64,000 nt of DNA from contig NC_081407.1 in NCBI RefSeq assembly GCF_030272615.1, forward strand, positions 138,632,897-138,696,896, in the 5' to 3' direction. This DNA is from Cryptomeria japonica. Taxonomy: Eukaryota; Streptophyta; Pinopsida; Cupressales; Cupressaceae. A program made the position numbers and the translations under genes. Shown here piece by piece: positions 48,473 to 60,164 of the stretch; position 1 is the stretch's first letter; every line of letters starts with the position of its first letter. The notes under the pieces are model-generated. The model did no database searches, was not told where the DNA came from, and worked only from the letters and a program-made list of their open reading frames with translations.

Positions 48473-50750
48473 ATGGATTATCATGGCTCAGAGAATGTGG
48501 TTTTGCAAGTGGAGGAACATGGTGTTGTGAATATCGAAGATGAAGTTAATGATCCTATGGAAGAAGATGATCATCCACCAGATTACATAGTTGAAGATGA
48601 TCATACAAATACATTTATCCATGACACATTTAGTGGCGCAGCTGATCATGATGATCGATATGACTTTGATGATGTTCATGATTTACCTGTACTTGAGAAG
48701 GCATACAAGCCCCTTTATGAAGGCTCCCAAACAACTCTTCTCTCTGTTGTATTGTTTTTGTTGAACATGAAAGTTATGAATGGTTTATCCAACATAGTAA
48801 TCTCATAGATGTTAAGGTATGTCATATGTGTCATCTTTTTTCATCTATTTTTGTTGTTAGCTCATCACTAGTAAATTAACAAATTAATATTCTTTATATT
48901 AACAAATTATTTTTTGTTGTAGATTGATAGGTGAATTTTTGTTACCACCATCAAATAATTTACCTCACTCATACCGAGATTTATCTGCCATTATGAAAGA
49001 TATTGGAATGGAGTATCAAGCAATAGATGCATGTCCCAATGATCATATTATATATCATAAACACCATGAATTTGCAATAGAATGCCTAGAATGCCATATC
49101 AATAGATATCGATTAGATCAACTAACAAAAAAGGCACCTCACAAGGTTCTTCGTTATATTCCCATTATTTCACATATGCAATGATTATTTATGCAAAATC
49201 TTAGCACAATTTATGGATTACCATGCACAAAATAGAAGTGGAGATGACATTATTTGAATGCTTGCAGATGGTTCTGCATTTAGGGACATGGATGAAAAAT
49301 GATGACACTTTAAAGAAGAACCTCGTAATCTCAGAATTTCATTGGAAGCGGACGGTGTCAATCCATTTGGAGAGTTGAGATCTATTTACTCGGTGTGACC
49401 TGTTTTTGTTATCAACAATTTAACATTCCTCCATGGATGTCAATAATGTTGGCAACAATTGTTTCAGGTATTTTTTTACATCAATTTTCTTTAATGTAGT
49501 AGCATCTCATTTGTCTTATTTTTTGCATAATGACATATTTTTTTAATTTAATAGTCATGTACATTAATTTATATATATTGCAGTAAAATGGTTATAATAA
49601 TTATGTAATGTTTATGTTCATTCAACTAGGTAAGTACCAAGTTAAAGATATGAATGTATATATCGATCCTCTTATCGATGATTTACTAAAGTTATGGAAT
49701 GGCGTTACTATTTATGACGTCTTAAGGCCAATAGGAAAAAGACAATTTCAATTCCATGCAATGCTTGTATGGACAATTCATGATGCCCCAGGGCTAACAC
49801 ATTTTTGTGGTATGTTATAACGTTCGTCTGCACTTTAACGATATTTAATTTAATGAATCAGATATCTTGCATGTTTTTTAAATAATCTATTTATTATATA
49901 TAATTATAAAAATTGACATATTTAATCCAATTATATATGATCTTTCAAGTCTTCAAACAAAGGAAAAATTTGCATGTCCAGTTGTGGTCCAAAGATGAAA
50001 TCTCGTCATTCAACAAGTTTGGGAAAGTAGGTGTTTGATGAGTATAGGCACTTCCTCCACAAAAATCGTAAGTATCAAACTACTGAAAAACATCTTTTCA
50101 ATGGGAAAGAAGAGACTACATCAAAACCATGAAGAATGACACCTCGCATATCGAATTTGGAATATAATAGAATTAATCATCAAGGTTATACATCAGATCA
50201 AATTGTTTATCTATAATATATGATATATTCAGAATTTATATTTTTATATTGTGTTTTGTTTACTCATGCTATAATTGACAATGATTGTTGTTGTTAATTT
50301 GTTTAACTTATATGCTTCATGAAGGTCGTCAAGGCATTAGTGGTCGGCTTCCACAGGGACTGAAAAGTTACTTAGTAGGTTGCCCTACTATGAGAAGCTA
50401 TAAATTGTGCATTTTTTTGATACAATGCATATCGAAAAGAATATAAGATAAACGTTATGGAAAATATTGGATGGAAGGCACGACAACGAAAAAATTGCCA
50501 AAATTTGTAGCGACATTCAGAAAGTCAATTATACAATGAAAAATGTCATTCAATTAAATAACGATGGAGACCAAATTAATATAAGTGCCCCTCCTTGGTT
50601 ATTAACGGATTAACAAAGCAATGCTATAAAAGAAGTCATACAAAAAAATCAATTTCCAACAAGATTTGCAGCGAACATAAACAATATCATAACAAAGAAA
50701 GGTGAATTTGGGTTAGGGATGAAAACACATGATTGGCATACCTTCATTAA
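48473..50750 (+). pseudogene. CACTA transposase (Transposase_21), copy B
   Basis: Blocks: VLEKAYKPLYEGSQTTLLSV (48,473-48,808), a likely intron, FLLPPSNNLPHSYR, IDACPNDHIIYHKHHEF and HKVLRYIPIISHMQ (48,924-49,184), then frameshifted EEPRNLRISLEADGVNPFGE (about 49,318), DMNVYIDPLIDDLLKLWNGV (49,608-49,820), and a degraded stretch to 50.75 kb with IQKVNYTMKNVI-like residues. These are the same motifs as copy A. Stops and shifts show it is not functional. Confidence 0.82.
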
Positions 50751-50764
50751 ATTAATTATTCTGG

Positions 50765-50768
<4 letters not shown>

Positions 50769-50818
<50 letters not shown>
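50769..50818. repeat. (TA)n microsatellite
   Basis: About 25 TA units with no interruption, in a probable intron of CACTA copy B. Confidence 0.95.
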
Positions 50819-50820
<2 letters not shown>

Positions 50821-51053
50821 CATGTAATTTTCAGTGTATTATATTTAATAGTTTTGGAAAAATAATGAAAAGATCATTTTATAATTGTTGTTGTACATTC
50901 TACCTCTATCTCTCCCAGACAACTTCGACAACAATGTCAAGAAAGTTATATATGGTCTTGGAAAATACATGAGGTAAGTAGCGATATTTGTTCAATTCAT
51001 TGTATACATCTTATATTTTCCATTTGTTTTAATTGTTATTTAATATATTGTAT

Positions 51054-51877
51054 TGTATATGGTGAAAATGGATAACAATAATAACAAAATTGAAAGGCTA
51101 AATGAATTCAACCACCAAACCCTAGCCTAACAACAACAAAGATCCACCATAACATATGAAGATTACCTAAGACAATGCAAATCAAATGAAATCACAAAGA
51201 TTATACCATCACATGTCCAATAGGGTTTTGATCTCCATTCTTCCTATCTCCATTCTTCCTATCTCCATTGATCTTGCTTGATATATTTGCTCTCAGATTT
51301 TATGTGCACAAGAGCTCAACAAAGAACGGAATGTGGTTGCAAGTAGGATCGTAGTGTAGTCAATTGCATAAAAGATCATTAGCATGAATGATTGATTAGG
51401 ATAATTGATTAGGATGATTGATTAGGGTTTGATAATGAAAGAAGCATCTCCTTAAATAGAAGACACAATATGAAATGGAGGGATAAGATTGAGAGGTGTA
51501 AAAAGGAGGTCGGCTAGGATTAGAGGGTAGGTAGAAGAAATAATAAAATAATGAAAGAGGTAGGTAGTGTAGGAATTAAGAGATGAATGACATGTGTCAT
51601 GTGTAGAAAAAGATAATGAATTAATTAAATAAATAAAGATTTATTTAATTAATAGAAGCAATGAGATCAATTAAATAAATAAGATATTTATTTAATTTAG
51701 GAAAAGGATAATTTAAATAAATAAATGTATTTATTTAAATGAGAAATAAGGCTAGAAGAGGATAAATGAATTAATTAAATAAATAAAGATTTATTTAATT
51801 AATAGAAGAATTAGGCTAAAGTAATTAAATAAATAAAATATTTATTTAATTAGACTGGACAATTTTAGGTGTCTACA
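51054..51877 (-). repeat. Solo LTR with TGTAT target duplication
   Basis: The 824-bp unit begins TGTATATGG and ends GTGTCTACA, flanked on both sides by TGTAT (51,049-51,053 and 51,878-51,882). It interrupts CACTA copy B. In the minus orientation it begins TGTAGACACCTAAAATTG, the same start as the LTR at 10,743, so minus is the likely element strand. Its right third is a run of AT-rich repeats built on AATTAAATAAATAAAGATTT and its complement (51,610-51,855). No internal region, primer site or polypurine tract is present. Confidence 0.85.
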
Positions 51878-51997
51878 TGTATATTTTTGTTAAATCTTGT
51901 TAATATATTTGCGCCTTGAATCACTTGTAGATGGCTGTCATCTAAAGAAATCTATAAAGAAAATATAAATTTTTGGAAGAGAAAAATTCCTTGTCTA

Positions 51998-52370
51998 ATG
52001 TGTGAAATGCAAAAGTGTCTACCTTCGACATTTTTCAATTCACAAGAACACTACCTCATACACCAAGTTGAGGAGATTGAATTGTGTGGACCCATCCACA
52101 CAAGGTCAATGTGGATGGTTGAGAGGCACTTAAAATTTTTGAAGGCTTTGGTTAGACAAAGAGCACATCCCGAGGATTCTATGTTGGAGGGATATATGGT
52201 ATACAAGACCATGGTGTATATTACTCAATATCTACCTAAGTTTGCAACAAAGATCCATGTAGATCGCATTGGGATCCCAACTTCATTAACAAATTCGAAG
52301 GGGAGTACCTAATGGGCAAAGGTAGATTGAGGAAAGTGAGAGGTAATTATAAGATGGCCATGGAGTTTAA
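51998..52370 (+). pseudogene. DUF4218 segment, CACTA copy B
   Basis: MCEMQKCLPSTFFNSQEHYL, LCGPIHTRSMWMVERHLKFL and a C-terminal FEGEYLMGKGRLRKVRG match copy A at 21,895-22,263. A one-base shift near 52,270 (before GIPTSLTN) moves the last part into another frame. The homology stops near 52,370. Confidence 0.8.
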
Positions 52371-52591
52371 TTTGAATACATTTTACATTGCCTTCAATTG
52401 CTTGAAAAGAAACAACAGAGAACTAGTCCAAATGAAAGAATCTTCCACCCACAAATAGAAAAGTACTGATATTGTATTACTCCAAAAAATTAGTCTTTCA
52501 TTGCTGAAAAGTATTAAAATATTAAGAAGTGCTGATGATCTAACTTGCAACTATAACATAAAATCTTCACACAAAGATTTAAGATAACAAT

Positions 52592-52798
52592 TGATGACTT
52601 GAGATATTAGCTCTTTTATTCCTATAAATAATAAGTTTTTGCCATGTTTTAATTTGTATATCGAGATAGTGTTTGAGTCATGTGATGTACTAAAGTTTGA
52701 CTATGTGCATTCTAGATGATAACTAAACCCATTAAATCCTGTTGCCATGCAAATTATCATAGGTAATATCATGTGTGAATGTATAAGTGTTATAATTA

Positions 52799-52849
<51 letters not shown>

Positions 52850-53841
52850 CTATCTTTTTAATCACAAGAATAAATGAGATGCTGCAAAAGCGGTTATTGC
52901 ATCATGTCATAAAACCAGTTAGATATATTCAAGGGCAGTTAAATATTCAAAACATCAAAGAGGATAGTGTGTGTAAGAAGCGACAAAGGAATAACAAGGC
53001 GTTGCCAGATTCATTTATGTTTGTCCTCAACAAACATCAATCTTGTAACACCACCATGCTATATTTTTGGCTGCGGTTTAACTGAGTTCCACGTTTCCTA
53101 TGGATTAACTTCTTCTGTTTGCAGTCATAAATGTTTTCCGCCTCATTTCATTGGCGTGACCTAGATAGTAGGAAGTTGTTATAGTTTTCTTATAAATAAA
53201 ATCCTGCACCTCTTCTCAGAGGTCAGAGATAGGGGTTAGAAACATAATTATATAGCATTTTTAGAATTTAAAGAATTTATTTCATTTCATGTGTCGTATC
53301 AACCTTTGAAAACAATGAATAAAATTGATGCTATTCTAAGTATATAGAATTATCTTTGAAGTATGGATACACTCATCCAAGGGGGTCCACCTGGTGAGTA
53401 TTCCTATGCATTTGTTAGATTCATTTTTCCTTTTTGCTGTAGTAGATGTTCTAGCGATTGACTGTTCCTGTAGCCACAAGAACAAGATCCTGTGACTATT
53501 CCTACAGCCAAAGCAGATAGAGTAATTCCTATTTGTTAGCACTGAACTTAGTTAATAGTTATTTAATTAGAATCTTTTGTTAATGCCAAGCTTTCCTGTA
53601 GCCATTTAGTTGTTATGTTTCTTGCTTGTTTATTTCAAATATATTTAGTTGTTGTAGTAGTGCATAATAGCTATCGTAAGAACTTAGTGCATATATAGTG
53701 CAGACCCATTTCAAGTAATACATCTTTGGGTTGACAAGTGAATGAACTTTAGTCATGGAGATAGTAACTACACATAATGAATGACCAATCTTTGGGTTGA
53801 GACTTTAGCTCTAGTTATTGTTCCTATTGGTGAGGCAAATA
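52592..53841 (+). repeat. 5' LTR of the gypsy element
   Basis: It runs TGATGACTTGAGATATTAGC to GAGGCAAATA (CA end decayed to TA) and aligns with the 3' LTR throughout. A TA then GT microsatellite lies at 52,797-52,849. The 3' LTR has a corresponding but different one, plus about 30 extra bases before the shared ATTATCATAGG. TTCCTGTAGCCA occurs twice. Confidence 0.92.
53190..53200 (+). promoter_or_regulatory. LTR TATA box
   Basis: TTATAAATAAA, conserved in the 3' LTR at 63,228-63,238, is the most likely transcription start signal. Confidence 0.6.
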
Positions 53842-53845
53842 TTTT

Positions 53846-53863
53846 TGGCTTCGTTGCCAGGGA
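53846..53863 (+). promoter_or_regulatory. Primer binding site, tRNA-Asp-like
   Basis: TGGCTTCGTTGCCAGGGA starts five bases after the LTR end. It fits the Athila-type TGGCGCCGTTGCCGGGGA with three changes, all of the C-to-T or G-to-A kind. Confidence 0.8.
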
Positions 53864-53989
53864 TGGTGTCAAACTAAGAATTTGTTATAGTTATGAATTT
53901 TCAAGCTTTCAGTATAGTTGTTTTTGATAACTTAGTTTGTTTTAAGTAATTCTCATGAATCTACATGCATAGATGAAGAAGAGATCCTC

Positions 53990-55600
53990 AAGGCAGATTC
54001 TTTCCTAATAGTCCTAATCATACAAGACTCAATCCATATGAAGCACCCGATGTAAATCCTTTTGCTGCACTTTACCAAGCCTGAGATAAGCTTGAGATAA
54101 TTTGAACCCACTTGAATTTGAACTTTCTGAGAACAACCTTCATTTCCTCTTTGGACCTCTTGAAGAGGAACTTCGTTCAGTAACTCCTCCTCAAAGACCA
54201 ATGCAAGGAAATGCACCCTCTGGTAGGAATAACCCACCTCCACTTGTGAACCCAACGTTTGAGTTCCCTATTTCTGATCTGCATGATAATGATAATCTCA
54301 AGAACATCGCAACTTCTTCCCTTCCTAAATTCTATGGATTAGTGACATAGGATCCTGACACTTTCCTGTTTGAATTTAATGTCCTCTGTAGGAGTTATGA
54401 TTACACTACAGATGCCCGTAGACTCAAAATATTCCCTTCCACTTTAAAAGAATCAGCTTTGAGATGGTTTATGATTCTAGGGAGTAGTACGATCACTACA
54501 TGGGATGAGATGAAACAGTTGTTTCTTGTGAAATATAAAGATTATTGTAGAGGGAATGACCGCCATGGGGACGATATTTTTAGAATGACACAGAAGGAAG
54601 ATGAGAGTCTAGAAGATTATCTGGGGAGATTTATATTCAATGTCAAGAAGTCCAAGCATAGTACTCTAAATGAAGATTCTCTTAAGTTAATATTTTTAAG
54701 GGGATTCAGTGATGAATGCATGGATGCTTTGGACCTTATGGGAGGAGGTGATATAACACAATCTACATGGAATGACATTGGCCAAATCTGTTAGAAGTAT
54801 TCCAGATCTTCTTCTAAGAAGAGTAGGCATTTCAAGCCGGGAATTCCTTCATCAACATCCAATAATGGAGTTTCTTGAATGGAGCTTAGCCACCTTTTGA
54901 AGGATTTTAAGGAGGATATCATAAACAATATGGATACTCAGTTAGACACTCTTCAAGCTAAGAAGAAGCATGAGGAAACTGATGCAATTGTTGTAGAATT
55001 TTGCCCACATTGTAGACATAAGAAAAGAGACTGCAGATGTAAGATGGTTGCAAATCTTGAAATTCCTGATTTCAAGACAATACAAGGAGATGATGAACAA
55101 GTTTTCTATGTTGCTCAAAGGAGGGCAAATTTTCCAAGAACAGGTATGCCTCCTGATCCACTTTCTGTTTTTGGTTATAGTGGAAATTCTTGTGCACAAA
55201 ATAATAAATGGCAATCTCCATATGCTTAAAATTTTAAAAATTATCAAAATTGGTATAATTCTCAAGGCCAAGGGAAAAATTTTGCCAATCAAACTCCACA
55301 GTGGTAGCAAACACAAGGAAGTTGGTCTCAGCCTCAGGGACCATGGCAACAATTCCAAGGGATTTGGAAACCTACCCCTCAATGGAGAGGAGGTCAGCCA
55401 TGGACAAATCAGTCATCTGGTTATCAACAACCTCAACAACAACCACATCAACCTGCTACAATGCCTCCTCCTATTGCCAATACTGTTCCACCTAAACCTA
55501 CATAGTTTCCCACTCAACCCATGCCAAATCCTAATAGAAAGCCTCAACAACAACAACAAGTTTATTCAATTGACCCTAATCAATACCCAACTTATTCTCT
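53990..55600 (+). pseudogene. gag: Gypsy gag
   Basis: From 54,102 to about 55,500 one frame can be followed, broken by TAG (54,348), TAG (54,792), TGA (54,876), TAA (55,227) and TAG after TPQW. An N-terminal extension with NPYEAPDVNPFAALYQ (53.99-54.09 kb) is in another frame. The Retrotrans_gag domain is clear: KFYGLVT, LKIFPSTLKESALRWFMILG, TTWDEMKQLFLVKYKDYCRG, EDESLEDYLGRFIFNVKKS. A Cys-rich motif, CPHCRHKKRDCRC (near 55,005), takes the place of the usual knuckle. The C-terminal part is rich in Gln, Pro and Trp (QPQGPWQQF, QQPQQQPHQP). Confidence 0.88.
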
Positions 55601-55925
55601 TTCTATAAGTGATATTCCCCTTTGATCTGGGACAACTTTACCTAACCCATCCCCTCCAATTATAACTGAGATACAAAAGGAAAGGAAATATCTATCCCAA
55701 CAACCCAAATACCTCAAAATCGGCAAATACCCCCATTTCCTCAGAGGTTGCAAGCTAAAGAGATTTCACAGGAAGAGGAAGTAAAATTTGATATCATAGA
55801 TCAACTAAAACACATGTGTTCAAATTTGATTATTTCAAGCTATTAAGGATGCCCCTATTTATGGTAAAGCAATTAAAGAGGCATGCTTAAAGAAACCTGG
55901 CAGAAAGAAAAAGGATCCTCAAACA

Positions 55926-56504
55926 ATGCATGTAATGGGTCAATTGGCTAATATTATGTTAGGAAAGGTTTCAATTCCTAAATATTCTGATCCTGGTAGT
56001 CCTATTGTGAAAGTAGTCATCAATGACACTCAGATAAAGAACACTTTAATAGATTTGGGAGCAACCATCAATGTAATGACAAGAGATATTATGCAGAAAC
56101 TTGACATAACTAGTCTCAGGCCTACACCTACAGTCCTGCAACTTGCTGATAGTTCCATGGTTCAGCCTGATGGTATGATTGAGGATGTTGTTGTTACTTT
56201 GGACTCCTAGGAATATCCTGCAGATTTTATGATGATGTCTCCTAAAGCCAAATTGGGAGGATATCTGGTTATTTTAGGGATACCTTGGCTTGCTATGGTT
56301 GATGCATATATTGGATGTCGGTCAGGGGATATGACTATTTCTGATAGAAATACTATCAAAACTCTAGCTTTGTATTCTCCTGCTCAGCCCCAACTTGATC
56401 AAGAACAAGTCGTTTGGCCTAACGTGGGAGAAGAATTTGAGGAGGGAGTCAACTCTGTCAATCATCTTATGATGATTAATAGAGAATCATTCATACAACT
56501 CTAG
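55926..56504 (+). pseudogene. pol: Gypsy aspartic protease
   Basis: IKNTLIDLGATINVMTRDIM holds the active-site motif D-L-G-A, typical of Athila/Tat proteases. The first 94 codons end at TAG (56,208), and the same frame resumes (56,229-56,504) with GGYLVILGIPWLAMVDAYIG, the second half of the fold. Apart from that stop it is well preserved. Confidence 0.85.
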
Positions 56505-56779
56505 GATGATGATTTGATCCTCTCTAAAATTTTGGCAAATTAGTTTAAACAGGAGCAACAGTCACAGGAGTTAACATCAAATATTACAACATCGGATTTT
56601 CCTGTAGCCACTAATATATTGCATACCTTGTTGTCGCAGGAAGTCTGCACTTTTCATCTTTTTGAGGCATCTTACTTTCAAAGTGGAAGTTGATCCAAAT
56701 AAATATTTGAATATCAACAATCAACTCAGAGACTCAAAGAATAACACTGGTTGAATTGCTTAAATGTCATCAACATGCT

Positions 56780-57640
56780 TTTGTGTAGGATTACAAAGAC
56801 ATGCATGTAATTGATTCTACAGTTTGTACCCACCGTATTTATACCAAAGAGAACTGTAGACCACTTAGAAAACCACAAAGAAGAATTAATCCTGTATTAA
56901 GGGAGATAGTTAAAGAGGAACTACACAAACTATTAAATGCTCAATTTATCTATCCTATATTGGATAGTCAATGGGTGTCGCCTCTAGTCATAGTTTCGAA
57001 GAAAGGAGGTAAATGGTGGGTATGTGTAGATTATAGAGCTTTGAACTTAGCAACTAGGAAGGATTATTTTCTATTACCATTTTTGGATCAGGTATTAGAT
57101 TCCTTGGCAGGGAAGCGACACTTTTAATTCTTGGATGGATTCAATGGCTACAACTGGATTCAAATTGCTCTCGAGGATCAGGAAAATACTACATTTACTT
57201 GCCCTTGGGGGACATATGCATATTTTGTTCTTTCTTTTGGGTTATGTAATGTTGGACAACTACTTTTCAAAGAGCAGTAATAAGCATATTTTCAGATATT
57301 TCCTAGGACAACATAGAGATCTATATGGATGATTGTACCACTTATGGTTCAAAATTTGAAGAGGCATTGAAGAATCTGAAGAAAGTTTTGTAGTGGTGTG
57401 AAGACTACAATTTATCATTGAACAATGAAAAGTGCTTTATGATGATGTAGGAAGGCATAGTTCCTGGTCATCATATTTTTATTATTGAAATATAGGTTGA
57501 CCCAGCCAAAATTGAAGTCATTCAAAACCTCCCTGCACCTATAAAGCAAAAGGATGTTAGAAGTTTCCTTGGTCATGTTGGATATTCTAGAAGATTTATC
57601 AAGGATTTTAGTAAAATTGCAAGACCTTTATATTGTCTTT
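56780..57640 (+). pseudogene. pol: Gypsy reverse transcriptase
   Basis: The first part (to 57,127) reads EELHKLLNAQFIYPILDSQW, PLVIVSKKGGKWWVCVDYRA, and ends at TAA after LAGKRHF. It goes on in frame with FLDGFNGYNWIQIALEDQEN and TCPWGTYAYFVLSFGLCNVG, then shifts frame. The catalytic YMDD is intact (57,322-57,333, IYMDDCTTYG). The thumb reads DVRSFLGHVGYSRRFIKDFS. Several TAG/TAA stops lie at 57.3-57.5 kb. Confidence 0.88.
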
Positions 57641-58140
57641 TGACCAAGGATATGGAGTTTAATTGGACCTCCACATGCCATGAAGCTTTCTTAAATTCCA
57701 AACATGCCTTGACTCAAGCACCAATGCTCAAGGGTATGAACTGGTCATTACCTTTTCATATTCATACAAATGCATCAGATTATGCCATAGGAGTAGTTTT
57801 GGGGCAAAAGGTTGACAAATTGGAGAATGTAATTTATTTCATCAGCAAAAACATGCAAGGACCTGAGCTTAATTATACTGTCACCGAAAAGGAGATGTTA
57901 GTAGTCATATATGCACTTAACAAATTCAGGCATTATATCACAGGATATCAGATATATGTACACAGTGATCATACAACAATCAAATATCTCATGAACAAAC
58001 CTTCAATTATAGGAAGATTGGCTCGTTGGTTAGTATTGATACAGGAATTTGATATTACAGTTGTTGATAAACTAGGTAAATCCAATGTAGTTGCAGATTA
58101 TCTTTCTAGGCTTGAATTGCAGGATGATCCTGCAACCATA
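57640..58140 (+). CDS. pol: Gypsy RNase H domain (open segment)
   Basis: This is the first part of a 270-codon open frame (57,640-58,452). It has PFHIHTNASDYAIGVVLGQK, YTVTEKEMLVVIYALNKFRH, YVHSDHTTIKYLMNK and VADYLSRLELQDD. In gypsy RNase H the first catalytic Asp normally reads xTDAS; here it is HTNAS, so that residue is Asn. The Glu of TEKEML and the Asp of HSDHT are kept. It is the longest undamaged piece of pol, but still only part of a dead polyprotein. Confidence 0.85.
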
Positions 58141-59420
58141 GATGATGCTTTCCTAGATGAACATTTGTTCCTGATAAAAGCACACACTCCCTGGTATGCT
58201 GATATTGCAAATTATTTAGCTGCTAATAAGATGCCTTCTCATTTTTCTCCTAAAGAAAGAAGACTGCTAGTTGAGAAAAGCTTTAATTTCTCATGGATTT
58301 TTGATTGTTTATTTTATACTAGACTTGACCAAGTCACGAGAAGACATGTCAGAGAAGATGAAACATATGATATCCTTCATGTATGTCATGATGAGCCATG
58401 TGGAGGACATTTTGTTGCTAAAAGAACAACATTTAAAATCCTTGGCACATGATATTATTGGCCAACTTTGTATAAGGATGCAACGCAATATACTAGAAAA
58501 TATGATAGATTCCAGCGAATAGGTAGGCCTACCAGAGTTGATGAAATGCTATTATATCTCCATATATTGGTTGCACCATTTGATAAATGAGGATTAGATT
58601 TTGTTGGACCGATTGATCCTCCTTCAAACGGGAAATCTTATATTCTAGTATGCACTGATTATGTTACAAAATGGGTAGAAGCATGAGCCATGACACATGC
58701 AAGAGATAATAAGGTAGCTAAATTCCTCTATGAGGAGATTACCAGATATGGAGTTCCAAGAGAGATTGTTTTAGATCAAGGACCACAATTTACTTCTACA
58801 TTAATTGCAACATTGGTTAATGAATATAATATCAGACATCAGAAGTCTACTCCATACCATCCAAAAGCAAATGGTTAAGTGGAAGTTACAAACAGGGATT
58901 TAGAAGCTATTCTTACCAAGACAATAGCCTTTCATAAGAAAGATTGGTCAAATAGACTTCCTAAAGCCATTTGGGCATACAAAACAACATGGAAGACACC
59001 AATTGGTTTTACACCTTTTGAAATGGTGTATGAAAAAAAAACAATGACGCCCATTGAGTTTGAGCATAAAACTCTTAAGACAACTCTGCAGTTGAATATG
59101 ACTCTCTTAGAAGCACAAAAAGACTCATCATGCAATTGAATGATTTAGATGAGCTGATAAAGATGGTCATCCAGCATACAGAGCTTATTCAACATCAACG
59201 AACTAAATGACATGATAAGTATATAAAGGAGAGAAAATTTAAATCTAGCGATTGGGCATTTCTATATGATTCCACATATAAGGATACTATGGGGAAGTTG
59301 TAGACAAGATTGTTGGGCCCATATGAAATAGATTAGGTTTTTATAAATGGAGCTGTTCGTTTGACCACAATAGACCCAGTCAGATTCAAACTTCTAGTCA
59401 ATGGTCATCGACTACGCCTG
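58141..59420 (+). pseudogene. pol: Gypsy integrase
   Basis: The zinc-binding part begins HVCHDEPCGGHFVAKRTTF, but the later Cys pair is lost (RKYDRFQR in place of CDxCQR). The core is readable in the same frame as RNase H: GLDFVGPIDPPSNGKSYILV, REIVLDQGPQFTSTLIATLV, STPYHPKANG, then a TAG (58,876) and VEVTNRDLEAILTKTIAFHK. Asp, Asp and Glu of the catalytic triad are all present. The C-terminal part (GPYEID, LRLYHKPVTKE) extends to about 59,440. Stops: TGA 58,450, TGA 58,588 region, TGA 58,684, TAG 58,876. Confidence 0.87.
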
Positions 59421-59429
59421 TATCATAAG

Positions 59430-59620
59430 CCTGTAACCAAAGAATAGTTCCTGTGCAATTTGCCAACCAAGAGCAAACAACAGTTCCTGTAGCAATTGAA
59501 GAAGTTCCTGCAGCATCTGAAAAACACTCCCCTGTCATAGTTCCTATAGCATCTAGAGAGGACATTATGGATGTAGTTCCTACAGCTTCTGAAGGGAGCG
59601 TTCTTGGTCTGCAGTCTTAA
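59430..59620 (+). pseudogene. Val-Pro-Ala-rich tail after integrase
   Basis: One + frame reads VPVQFANQEQTTVPVAIEEV, PAASEKHSPV, IVPIASRED, VVPTASEGSVLGLQS and stops. The repeated codons GTTCCTGTAGCA give VPVA/VPAA/VPIA/VPTA, a degenerate repeat matching the DNA motif found in the LTRs. It may be the C-terminal end of Pol or a separate short ORF. Confidence 0.55.
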
Positions 59621-59639
59621 ATTCTTCATGTGTGCCTTC

Positions 59640-60164
59640 CTAATAATTATTTCCATGCTTTATGGAAATATCATTATCTGATAATAATTTTCTCATACAC
59701 ATCATCCCATTTCATATCTCTATTTGTCACATCATTCATTTCATGTCATCTCATTTCATATTTTGAATAACTAATAGTTTCATGCAACATTAATTAGCAC
59801 GACTGTAGGTATGTATATTATTTATTTTTCTTAATTATGCATTTATTATTTCATTAAGATTATTGCCTATTTTGATTTGCATAATCCGCCTACCCTTCCC
59901 TCTATCCTTTTTCACATGTGTGGACACGTGTCATCTTAAGTTGGGCGGGACTGTTTTATGGTCTGATTTCTAAGTTGAGTAATTGTCTGTCCTTGTCAAC
60001 AATGTGTTTTTATTTTCCTAACATTATTTTTGAATAAGACATTCTATGGCATGAGTGAGTAGTTCATCCTTCTACCATAGTCGATGAATGGTATTGAAAA
60101 TAAGTAAAGTATTTTGGAACATGCATTTTCAATTTTGTAGGTTATTTCAGTCCTTCATTTTGCT
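59640..60164 (+). other. Spacer between pol and the extra ORF
   Basis: No domain is seen. The last part, TTTTGTAG then GTTATTTCAG near 60,133-60,148, offers two good splice acceptors just before the extra ORF. Envelope-position ORFs of Athila-like elements are thought to be expressed from spliced RNA. Confidence 0.45.

Larger units (their letters stand above)
48473..52370 (+). mobile_element. CACTA (En/Spm) element, copy B
   Basis: It has the same domain order as copy A on the opposite strand: N-terminal exon, Transposase_21 blocks, DUF4218. DUF4216 and the acidic tail are absent, because sequence similarity ends near 52,370, before the gypsy element at 52,592. A solo LTR (51,054-51,877) and a TA microsatellite interrupt it. 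The 86-residue block at 48,924-49,184 differs from copy A at 18 positions by my count (about 79% identity). Confidence 0.85.

Noticed and set aside
52747-53164. LTR open frames shared by both gypsy LTRs
   Set aside because: They run through the TA/GT microsatellite, lie across the LTR promoter region, and are not conserved in frame between the two LTRs.
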